DNA of 64,000 nucleotides from Saccharopolyspora galaxeae. GTDB lineage: Bacteria; Actinomycetota; Actinomycetes; Mycobacteriales; Pseudonocardiaceae. Of the stretch, positions 25,951 to 32,704 are shown in pieces. The notes under the pieces were generated by a model, which had not been told where the DNA came from, made no database searches, and saw only the letters and a list, made by a program, of their open reading frames with translations. The stretch spans positions 575,121-639,120 of the forward strand of contig NZ_JADDUE010000002.1 of the NCBI RefSeq assembly GCF_016526145.1. Reading direction: 5' to 3'. Made by a program: the position numbers and the translations under genes. The stretch's first letter is position 1, and each line of letters starts with the position of its first letter.

Positions 25951-27519
25951 TCACCGCCAGGACGGCAGCCACATCTCGGCCTGCCAGTGCTCCTGCGTGA
26001 TCGAGGCGCCGTTGAGCACCGGCCACAACCACACGAAGTTCGCCACCACGAGCCCGACGTAGAGCGCCACCACCAGCAGTCCCGTCTTGCGGCGCTCGGT
26101 GTGCTCCTGCGCCGCACCGAGGATCTCGCCGAGCACCAGCACGATCCCGAGCACCAGGAACGGCGCCATCGGCGTGGCGTAGAAGTAGTACATCTGCCGG
26201 TCGAGGTTGACGAACCACGGCAGGAACCCGGCGCAGTAGCCGACCAGCACCGCGGTGTAGCGCCAGTCCAGCCGGGTCACCGCGCGCCACACCGTCCACG
26301 CCGCGACCGGCAGCGCCAGCCACCACATCGCCGGAGTGCCCAGCAGCATCGTGGCCTGCACGCAGTCCGATTCGCCGCAGCCGGGCAGTCCGGACTCGTA
26401 GTAGTAGAGCATCGGCCGCATGCCCATCGGCCACGCCCACGGCTTCGACTCCCACGGGTGCGGGCTGTTGCCGGTGGTCAGGTGGGTGTGGAAGTCCAGC
26501 ACGTTGGCCTGGTAGTACAGCAGCGACCGGAACGGCTCCGGCACCCAGCCGAACCCGACGTCGTCGGCGACCAGCGAAGCGTGCCGGTCGGTGGCGGTTT
26601 CGCTGGCGAACCAGTTGAACCACACCGCGAAGTAGATCGCGATCGGCAGCACCAGCAGCGAACCCAGCGCGGGCACCGTGTCCCGCAGCAGCGCCCCCGC
26701 CCACGGGCGGCGAACTCCGGCGGTGCGCCGGGAAAGCGCGTCCCACAGCACGCTGAGCAGCCCGAACGCCGCGATGTAGTAGATCCCGTTCCACTTCACC
26801 CCGCAGGTCAGCCCCAGCGACACCCCGGCCGCGAACCGCCACCAGCGGAACCCGATCCGCGGTCCCCAGACGCTCTCGGCGATGCGGCCCTCGCGGACCA
26901 CGACCGCGAGCCGCTGCCGCATCTGGTCGCGGTCGGCGAGCAGGCAGGCGAACGCGGCGAGCACGAACAGCGCCTGGAAGATGTCCAGCATCCCGATGCG
27001 CGACTGCACGTGGCTGACCCCGTCGCAGATCAGCAGGATCCCGGCGATCGCGCCGAGCAGCGTGGACCGGGTGAGCCGCCGCCCGATCCGCACGACGAGC
27101 AGCACCATCACGACACCCGAGAGGGCCGCGGCGATCCGCCAGCTGAACGGCCCGTAGCCGAAGATCCACTCGCCGATCGCGATCAGCTGCTTGCCGACCG
27201 GCGGATGCGCGACGACCTCGTAGCCGGGGTTGTCCTCGTACCCGCCGTTGCGCAGCATCTGCCACGCCTGGATCGCGTAGTACTTCTCGTCGAAGACCGG
27301 CGTGCCCTTGTCGGTGGCGTGCCCGAGGTCCCAGATCCGCACGACCGCGGCCACCAGCGTGATCACCAGCGTGACGATCCACCCGCGCAGCCGGTCGGTG
27401 GGCAGCTTCGCGGTGAGCGGATGCGCGGTGTCGGACGTCCCGGGTGCGGCCGCCGGCGGCGTTTGTCCGGGGCCGACGAGGTCGTCGGCTTTGGCGGAGT
27501 TCGGCACGAGCACGCTCAC
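25951..27519 (-). CDS. pmt: Protein O-mannosyltransferase
   Basis: 522 residues with about 11 membrane segments. It matches Mtb Pmt (Rv1002c): the Asp-Glu pair of GT39 enzymes in TPVFDEKYYAIQAW in the first outer loop, followed by NPGYEVVAHPPVGKQLIAIGE, and later DFHTHLTTGNSPHPWESKPW. It moves mannose from polyprenyl-phosphate mannose to Ser/Thr of proteins during Sec export. GTG at 27519 follows TACGAT by 6 bases, so the mRNA is probably leaderless. The divergent neighbour rsmI is the same as in mycobacteria. Confidence 0.92.
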   Translation of the reverse strand: MSVLVPNSAKADDLVGPGQTPPAAAPGTSDTAHPLTAKLPTDRLRGWIVTLVITLVAAVVRIWDLGHATDKGTPVFDEKYYAIQAWQMLRNGGYEDNPGYEVVAHPPVGKQLIAIGEWIFGYGPFSWRIAAALSGVVMVLLVVRIGRRLTRSTLLGAIAGILLICDGVSHVQSRIGMLDIFQALFVLAAFACLLADRDQMRQRLAVVVREGRIAESVWGPRIGFRWWRFAAGVSLGLTCGVKWNGIYYIAAFGLLSVLWDALSRRTAGVRRPWAGALLRDTVPALGSLLVLPIAIYFAVWFNWFASETATDRHASLVADDVGFGWVPEPFRSLLYYQANVLDFHTHLTTGNSPHPWESKPWAWPMGMRPMLYYYESGLPGCGESDCVQATMLLGTPAMWWLALPVAAWTVWRAVTRLDWRYTAVLVGYCAGFLPWFVNLDRQMYYFYATPMAPFLVLGIVLVLGEILGAAQEHTERRKTGLLVVALYVGLVVANFVWLWPVLNGASITQEHWQAEMWLPSWR

Positions 27520-27542
27520 ACCTGAATCGTAGGGTTGTGCTC
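27520..27542. promoter_or_regulatory. Divergent leaderless promoters with overlapping -10 elements
   Basis: Only 23 bases separate pmt and rsmI. On the plus strand TAGGGT (27530-27535) is 7 bases before the ATG of rsmI; on the minus strand TACGAT (27526-27531) is 6 bases before the GTG of pmt. The two -10 hexamers share two bases. Neither gene has a Shine-Dalgarno site, so both mRNAs should start at the start codon. Confidence 0.65.
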
Positions 27543-28388
27543 ATGGACCTCGAATCCGGATCGGGCACGTTGGTGCTCGCCGCGACTCCGCTCGGTGATG
27601 CGCGGGACGCCTCGGCGCGGCTGGTGGAGGCGCTGTCCTCGGCGGGAGTGGTGGCGGCCGAGGACACCCGCCGCGTGCGTGCGCTGGCGAGTTCGCTCGG
27701 CGTGCACCCGGCCGGGAAGGTCATCAGCTATTACGAGGCGGTGGAAGCAGCGCGCGCTCCGCAGCTGCTCGATGCGTTGCGGGACGGCAAGAACGTGCTG
27801 CTGGTCACCGACGCCGGGATGCCGAGCGTGTCCGATCCGGGCTATCGGCTGGTGTCCGCGTGCGCCGCCGAGGGGCTGCCGGTGACGTGCCTGCCCGGCC
27901 CGTCCGCCGTGACGACCGCGCTGGCGGTGTCCGGGCTGCCGTCCGATCGGTTCTGCTTCGAGGGATTCCCACCGCGCAAGCCGGGGGAGCGGCGGCGCTT
28001 CTTCGGCCGCCTGGTCGCCGAGCAGCGCACCTGCGTGTTCTTCGAGGCCCCGCACCGCCTCGCCGACACGCTCGCCGACGCGGCGTCGGTGCTCGGCGCC
28101 GACCGCGCGGCGGCGGTGTGCCGGGAGCTGACCAAGACCTACGAAGAGGTGAAGCGGGCCGATCTCGGCGAACTGGCGTCGTGGGCCGCCGAGGGCGTCC
28201 GCGGCGAGATCACCGTGGTGCTCGCGGGCGCCGCCCCGGCCTCCCAAGCCCCCGACGAGCTGGTCCCGCAGGTAGAGGAACGCGCCGCCGACGGGATGCG
28301 CCTCAAAGACGCCGTCGCCGAGGTCGCCGAACTCTCCGGCCTGCGCAAGAACGACCTCTACAACGCGGTGCTGGCCGCGCGGCGCTGA
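27543..28388 (+). CDS. rsmI: 16S rRNA (cytidine1402-2'-O)-methyltransferase
   Basis: 281 residues, SAM-dependent methyltransferase of the tetrapyrrole methylase fold. Motifs: GTLVLAATPLGD at the N-terminus, DTRR, VTDAGMPSVSDPGYRLV, CLPGPSAVTTALAVSGLP, and the C-terminal GEITVVLAG. It methylates the 2'-OH of C1402 in the decoding centre. The start at 27543 is set by TAGGGT 7 bases upstream (leaderless). A GTG at 27537 is in frame but would lie too near the -10. Confidence 0.93.
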   Translation: MDLESGSGTLVLAATPLGDARDASARLVEALSSAGVVAAEDTRRVRALASSLGVHPAGKVISYYEAVEAARAPQLLDALRDGKNVLLVTDAGMPSVSDPGYRLVSACAAEGLPVTCLPGPSAVTTALAVSGLPSDRFCFEGFPPRKPGERRRFFGRLVAEQRTCVFFEAPHRLADTLADAASVLGADRAAAVCRELTKTYEEVKRADLGELASWAAEGVRGEITVVLAGAAPASQAPDELVPQVEERAADGMRLKDAVAEVAELSGLRKNDLYNAVLAARR

Positions 28389-28394
28389 ACGGGC

Positions 28395-28580
28395 TCAGCC
28401 GTCGTAGCGGCCGTTCTTCAAGCCGCGCAGGAAGTTCTGCCACTTGCCGCCGGAGACGGCGAAGTGGCCGCCACCGCGATCCTTCGAGTCGCGGACGGCG
28501 ACCACTTCGTCGGAGAGCGCGACCTCAACGCATTCGACCTGATTAGAGCGGTTGCTGGTGCGCCAGATGAGCTGACTCAA
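28395..28580 (-). CDS. DUF397 protein
   Basis: 61 residues starting at a TTG (28580) about 8 bases after GAAGG. The DUF397 pattern is clear: WRTSNRSNQVECVEVA, VAVRDSKDRGGGHFAV, W-x3-FL. These small proteins are encoded next to DUF5753-type XRE regulators all over actinomycetes and are thought to act as their partners in development or antibiotic control (the whiJ-type arrangement). Here it overlaps the end of the XRE gene by 38 bases, so the two are co-translated. Confidence 0.82.
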   Translation of the reverse strand: MSQLIWRTSNRSNQVECVEVALSDEVVAVRDSKDRGGGHFAVSGGKWQNFLRGLKNGRYDG

Positions 28581-29412
28581 GATGGAACCCTTCGGCGACG
28601 TTCCTGATGAGCTCGCCGGACGCGTCTTCGCTCAGCGCTGCCCGATCGAGCACCTGAGAGGTTGTCACAAAGGGCGTGACCTCAGAAGGATCTGTCACGA
28701 ACACGCCTGCTCCCTCCGTTTCCACGAAGACATAAGGTGCACCGTCGCCCAGCTGGTACATCGAGAACGCGTTGTTCGCGGGCCGCGCGGCAACCCCGGA
28801 GGCAAGCACCCGGATGCTCACGTTCGCCTGACCTTGCAACCTGATCAACTGAAACAGCTGGTCACGCCAGACGCGCGAGTCGCCCAGCGTTCGATGCAGG
28901 ACGCCTTCTTCCAGAACCATCTTGATGCGCGGTCCGTCCGGCCGGGACAAGACCGCCTGGCGGCCGAGCCGGGTCTTGACCCTGCGTTCGATGTCGTCCG
29001 GCTCGACCGGCGAACCGTCGATGATCAAACGGGAGTATTCCGCGGTCTGGGCGAGACCAGGTACCAACGAGGTTGCGACGCAAGTGATCTCGGTTGCCTT
29101 GCTCTCCAGCACGACGAGACTCGCCAGTTCGTCGGTGATCCGGCCGCGCTCCACCCAGGCCGCCGTGTCCACGGACTCCGCCGCATGATCCAGCAGCGCT
29201 TTCTTGAGATCACCGGTCACGCCGTACAGCGCGCACAGCGCCGTGATCTCGTTCTGCCCTGGCACCCGCTGCCCGATCTCGTTGCGATTGACCGACGCGG
29301 GCGAGATTCCCAGCGCGGCCGCGACCTTCCGGGTGCTCATACCGCTGTTGTGCCGCATCTCCTTGAGCTGCGCGCCGACTCCGAGCTGGCGCAGCCGCTC
29401 CGAACGCTTCAT
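28543..29412 (-). CDS. XRE family regulator with DUF5753 domain
   Basis: 289 residues from the ATG at 29412 (GGAGGAG just upstream; the frame continues to 29511 without a site). An N-terminal helix-turn-helix (GMSTRKVAAALGISPASVNRNE, about residues 20-50) is followed by a DUF5753 domain of about 180 residues with the typical LVPGLAQTAEYSRLII and AFSMYQLGD segments. Such proteins bind DNA and are modulated by the DUF397 partner. Two GTGATCAC boxes lie 31 and 61 bases upstream of the start and are probably its own operator. Confidence 0.85.
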   Translation of the reverse strand: MKRSERLRQLGVGAQLKEMRHNSGMSTRKVAAALGISPASVNRNEIGQRVPGQNEITALCALYGVTGDLKKALLDHAAESVDTAAWVERGRITDELASLVVLESKATEITCVATSLVPGLAQTAEYSRLIIDGSPVEPDDIERRVKTRLGRQAVLSRPDGPRIKMVLEEGVLHRTLGDSRVWRDQLFQLIRLQGQANVSIRVLASGVAARPANNAFSMYQLGDGAPYVFVETEGAGVFVTDPSEVTPFVTTSQVLDRAALSEDASGELIRNVAEGFHLESAHLAHQQPL

Positions 29413-29442
29413 GTTCTCCTCCGGATTCACCCGACTCGATCC

Positions 29443-29480
29443 GTGATCACCACCGTCCGGCGATTCCGGTGCGTGATCAC
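29443..29480. promoter_or_regulatory. Double GTGATCAC operator upstream of the XRE gene
   Basis: The perfect 8-base palindrome GTGATCAC occurs at 29443-29450 and 29473-29480, 30 bases apart. The two sites sit inside a larger inverted repeat, GTGATCACCACCG and CGGTGCGTGATCAC, around a 10-base centre. Three helical turns between boxes would put two repressor dimers on one face. It lies between the divergent XRE and DUF4185 genes. Confidence 0.6.
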
Positions 29481-29566
29481 TTGGGATGCGCACGGTAGCG
29501 ACTCCGATCATCGGCGAACCGGTTTTCCCTTGCGGTTAAGCCGAAAGGGTGCACTACCGTGGGGAG

Positions 29567-30589
29567 ATGGCGCGGGTGCAGGGCGTGACGCGGATCGGCC
29601 GGATCACCGGTGAAGATTCCTGCAACGCCACGAGCAGCAGGTTCGGGTTCACCGCGACCGATCTTGGGATCATGTGGGACGACGGGCGCGGCGGCGTGCT
29701 GATCGCGTTCGGCGACACCTACGGCGCGGAGTGGGGCGGCAACGGCGCGGGGCCGAAGCACGCGGACTGGCGGTGCAACGTGCTGGCCCGCTCGACCAGC
29801 GAAGATCTCGACACCGGGCTCGAATTCGACTGGGTCGTGCAGCGCGAAGACGGCGCGGCCGGGCAATTCCTGCCCCGCGATCCGAAGGCGCGCGAGAACA
29901 CGATCATCCCGACCGCGGGGATCTGCGCCGGCGGACGCAACTACCTGCACTACATGTCCGTGCGGCGCTGGGGAGTGCCCGGCGTGTGGCACACCAACTA
30001 CGGCGCACTGGCCTACTCTGACGACGGCGGCCGCACCTGGACCAAGTCGGACGCGGCGATCTGGCCGAATCGCGGGCAACGCGCGCTGCGCCGATTCCGC
30101 CGCCGCGACCAGGGCGGCCACCCGTTCCAGCTGATCGCCTTCGCGGGCGTGCTCGACGGGTACGTGCACCTGCTGGGCACGCCCAGCGGCCGCTTCGGCT
30201 CCGGCCACCTCGCCCGCGCGCCCGAAGGCGACCTGCTCGACCCGGCCGGCTACGAGTACTGGACCGGTAGCGGCTGGGGCACCGACCCGTTCGCCGCGGC
30301 GCCCGTGCTCAGCGCTCCGGTCGCCGAACTGTCCGTGCAGTACAACTCCCACTTCGGCCGCTGGTTCGCGGTGCACCTGGACGAACACCGCGCAGCGATC
30401 GTGCTGCGCACCGCCGAAGAACTCACCGGCCCCTGGTCGAAAGGCGAGGTGCTGACCACGGGCTCCGAGTATCCGGCGCTCTACGGCGGTTTCCAGCACC
30501 CGTGGGCCGCGGACCGACCCGCGATCTACTGCACGATGACGCAGTGGCGCCCCTACAACGTCGACCTGTTCCGCGCCGACCTCGCCTGA
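29567..30589 (+). CDS. DUF4185 protein (GH183-type endo-D-arabinanase family)
   Basis: 340 residues. ATG 29567 is chosen because TACCGT ends 6 bases before it (leaderless); an upstream GTG at 29549 is less likely. DUF4185 is a five-bladed beta-propeller family; ATDLGIMWDDGRG, AFGDTYG, TSEDLDTGLEFDW and AYSDDGGRTW are its repeated blade motifs. The family was recently assigned as GH183, with members that cut the D-arabinan of mycobacterial arabinogalactan. No signal peptide is visible, so how it would reach the wall is unclear. It sits beside cell-wall genes (two rpf genes). Confidence 0.72.
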   Translation: MARVQGVTRIGRITGEDSCNATSSRFGFTATDLGIMWDDGRGGVLIAFGDTYGAEWGGNGAGPKHADWRCNVLARSTSEDLDTGLEFDWVVQREDGAAGQFLPRDPKARENTIIPTAGICAGGRNYLHYMSVRRWGVPGVWHTNYGALAYSDDGGRTWTKSDAAIWPNRGQRALRRFRRRDQGGHPFQLIAFAGVLDGYVHLLGTPSGRFGSGHLARAPEGDLLDPAGYEYWTGSGWGTDPFAAAPVLSAPVAELSVQYNSHFGRWFAVHLDEHRAAIVLRTAEELTGPWSKGEVLTTGSEYPALYGGFQHPWAADRPAIYCTMTQWRPYNVDLFRADLA

Positions 30590-30611
30590 ACCCCGGGCTC
30601 ACCTGCCCGGA

Positions 30612-30617
30612 TAGGGT
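30612..30617 (+). promoter_or_regulatory. Candidate -10 of tatD
   Basis: TAGGGT is 48 bases before the GTG of tatD, in the gap after the DUF4185 gene. It has the TAnnnT form seen at the leaderless starts of this window, but here the start codon has a GGGAG site, so a short leader is expected. No clear -35 is seen. Confidence 0.35.
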
Positions 30618-30664
30618 GGAAACCGGCAGGCCACAGCGGTGAGCAGCAGATCGCGGGAGTGACG

Positions 30665-31504
30665 GTGAGCAAGAAGGACAGAAGCCAGCGGCCGCCGGTT
30701 CCGGAGGCGTTGCCCGCCCCCGCGGTCGACGCGCACACCCACCTGGACGCCTGCGGCGCGACGAGCGCCGAGGACGTGCGAGCGGTGCTGGACCGCGCCG
30801 AGTCCGCGGGCATCGGCCGGGTCGTGACCGTCGCCGACGACATCGACGCCGCCCGCTGGGCCGCCGAAGCGTCCACTTGGGACAGCCGGGTGTTCGCCGC
30901 GGCCGCGCTGCACCCCACCCGCGCGAAGGACTTCACCGAAGCCGACCAGCGGGTGCTGGAGGACCTGGTCACCCGCGACCGCGTCGTCGCGGTCGGCGAG
31001 ACCGGCCTGGACTACTACTGGGACTTCTCCCCGCCGCAGCCGCAGCAGGAAGCCTTCCGCTGGCACATCGACCTGGCCAAGCGCTGCGGGAAGCCGCTGA
31101 TGATCCACGACCGGGAAGCGCACCAGGACATCCTGCGCATCCTCACCGAGGAAGGCGCCCCGGAGACGGTGATCTTCCACTGCTTCTCCGGCGACGCCGA
31201 GTTCGCCCGCGCCTGCGTCGACCGCGGGTTCGTGCTCTCGTTCGCGGGCACCGCGACGTTCCGCAACGCGAAGGACCTGCGCGAGGCCGCCGCCCTGGTG
31301 CCGGTCGAGCAGCTGCTGGTGGAGACCGACGCGCCGTTCCTCACCCCGCACCCGTTCCGCGGGCGGCCGAACGAGCCTTACTGCGTCAATTACACCCTTC
31401 GGGATCTTGCCGAGCTACGCGGAGTCGATCTGGCGGAACTGATCGTGGCTACGACTGCCACCGCCGAGCGGGTCTTCGCTCTCGATCCGGTGATCGCCGC
31501 CTGA
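30665..31504 (+). CDS. tatD: TatD family metal-dependent hydrolase
   Basis: 279 residues from GTG 30665, 5 bases after GGGAG; the GTG at 30659 lacks a site. TIM-barrel metallohydrolase with the metal ligands in AVDAHTHLDACG, GETGLDYYW, KPLMIHDREAHQD, FHCFSGD and VETDAPFLTPHPFRGRPNEP. TatD proteins are DNases (3'-5' exonuclease or repair type). Position before rpfB-rsmA-ispE matches Rv1008. The C-terminus has an unusually Ile/Thr-rich end, otherwise normal length. Confidence 0.93.
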   Translation: MSKKDRSQRPPVPEALPAPAVDAHTHLDACGATSAEDVRAVLDRAESAGIGRVVTVADDIDAARWAAEASTWDSRVFAAAALHPTRAKDFTEADQRVLEDLVTRDRVVAVGETGLDYYWDFSPPQPQQEAFRWHIDLAKRCGKPLMIHDREAHQDILRILTEEGAPETVIFHCFSGDAEFARACVDRGFVLSFAGTATFRNAKDLREAAALVPVEQLLVETDAPFLTPHPFRGRPNEPYCVNYTLRDLAELRGVDLAELIVATTATAERVFALDPVIAA

Positions 31505-31554
31505 CCAGCGCTTACTCCGCGTTCTGTGGTATTGCACGCTGCGCCGCGCTGGAG

Positions 31555-31633
31555 TTGCGACCGCCGCCCGGACTCCTAGCGTCCACTGTGGAAGCCGGGA
31601 GGGGCCCGCCCGCGACGATCGACCACAGTGGAC
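31555..31633 (+). promoter_or_regulatory. Promoter and inverted repeat before the small rpf gene
   Basis: TTGCGA (31555-31560) and TAGCGT (31577-31582) with a 16-base spacer form a good promoter. From the expected start site, GTCCACTGTGG (31581-31591) and CCACAGTGGAC (31623-31633) are exact 11-base inverted repeats; each arm is itself the palindrome TCCACnGTGGA. This could be a paired operator or an mRNA hairpin in the leader. Confidence 0.5.
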
Positions 31634-31673
31634 TGCGGGCCCGCTGCCCGGAGGAACGGCAGTCAGGACTCGT

Positions 31674-32024
31674 ATGCGCACCAGCGGTCTATCCCGGATC
31701 GGCATCGCCGCAGCGATCATGCTCTGCGGCGCCCCCACCGCCCAGGCCCAGCCCGCGCCGGACACTCGCGCCGGCTCCGTCTGGGACCGGCTGGCCCAAT
31801 GTGAATCCGGTGGGAACTGGGCCATCAACAGCGGCAACGGCTACTACGGCGGTTTGCAGTTCAACCGCGGCACCTGGGTTTCGCACGGCGGCAGGGACTT
31901 CGCCGCCTACCCGCACCGCGCCTCCCGCGAAGAGCAGATCTCCGTCGCCACCTCGCTGCGCGACGCCCGCGGTGGATACGGCGCTTGGCCCGCCTGCGCC
32001 CGCCAGCTCGGCCTGCCGCGCTGA
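31674..32024 (+). CDS. Small secreted resuscitation-promoting factor
   Basis: 116 residues: a signal peptide (cleavage probably after AQA at 25) followed by a single transglycosylase-like Rpf domain, with catalytic Glu44 in LAQCESGGNWAINSGNG and the ending GYGAWPACARQLGLP. Rpf proteins cut peptidoglycan and wake dormant cells. It is the minimal RpfC/E type, with no extra domains, and lies directly before rpfB. Its domain is closely similar to that at the end of rpfB, so local duplication is likely. Confidence 0.9.
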   Translation: MRTSGLSRIGIAAAIMLCGAPTAQAQPAPDTRAGSVWDRLAQCESGGNWAINSGNGYYGGLQFNRGTWVSHGGRDFAAYPHRASREEQISVATSLRDARGGYGAWPACARQLGLPR

Positions 32025-32050
32025 GCGGTGCGGCTTCGCCGCATCTCAGC
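32020..32050 (+). terminator. Hairpin overlapping the small rpf stop
   Basis: GCTGA (32020-32024, containing the stop) pairs with TCAGC (32046-32050) around an inner TGCGGC-TTC-GCCGCA stem. It would end the short rpf transcript. No T-tract follows apart from AATCTTG. Confidence 0.5.
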
Positions 32051-32632
32051 AGCAGAATCTTGATCCCAAAAGTGCCCCCGAGCGTGTGAGCGAACACCCA
32101 TCGCGATCACCCAACGCATCCGCGGGGCCGCAGAACGCCGGCGGCGGGAGATGTGTCCGCTCTCCCGCCGCTTGGCCTGGAGGCCGTCGCCGAGCGCCCG
32201 CGCGCACCGGCTCCGACGGCCCTTTCGATCTCCTCACCAGCAGCGACGTCCGTCCTTATTGGACTTACGGGCGGGGTGCGGGAACTCCTTGCGGGGATGG
32301 GAAAATCCTCCGGGCCGAACAACTAGATGATCACCCAGGGTGCTGGGTTGCCCGGCAAAACGGCGTAACCCAAGTCACAGTGCTCGATCGGGCTCTTGGC
32401 GCACTGGTCGCATCACGCTAGAGTCTCGGCCTCGTAACCGATGACAACGAAGTCATGGGGAACACCCGCTAGTCGCCGCCGGGTTTCGTCGGGGAAGTCG
32501 GTGCCGAGCGGGCGGACCGGGACAGGACCGGTTCCGCACGTGGCAACGGCTATGACGGCGCTTGGCTACGGGAGTCGGATACGGAGACGAAGCACGAAGT
32601 CGCGCAGCGGCGGATGAAGGAGTTCACCAAGC
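32051..32632 (+). other. Non-coding stretch with the rpfB promoter and leader
   Basis: No convincing gene. TTGGCG (32396-32401) and TAGAGT (32419-32424), 17 bases apart, make a good promoter, predicting a structured leader of about 270 bases before rpfB. Actinobacterial rpf genes often have c-di-AMP (ydaO) riboswitches; I see GGGGAAC at 32457-32463 but not the conserved 3' half of that class, so I do not call one. Confidence 0.5.
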
Positions 32633-32704
32633 ATGGCCGGCGAACTCCACGGGATCATCGACGCTGCGGAGAGCTTCCGCTTTCGAGAGGTAGCGACCCT
32701 GTGA
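32633..32704 (+). CDS. 23-residue upstream ORF overlapping the rpfB start
   Basis: ATG 32633 lies 10 bases after AAGGAG and encodes a peptide starting MAGELHGIIDAAESF and ending FREVATL. Its TGA overlaps the GTG of rpfB as GTGA, the same coupling geometry used within the chs operon. The GTG itself has only a weak site (AGAGG, 11 bases away), so translation of the short ORF probably feeds rpfB. Whether the peptide has a function is unknown. Confidence 0.5.
   Translation: MAGELHGIIDAAESFRFREVATL

Noticed and set aside
32431-32632. c-di-AMP (ydaO) riboswitch before rpfB
   Set aside because: Expected from other actinobacteria, and GGGGAAC is present, but the conserved CGAACCCGUCAGC-like 3' half is not seen.
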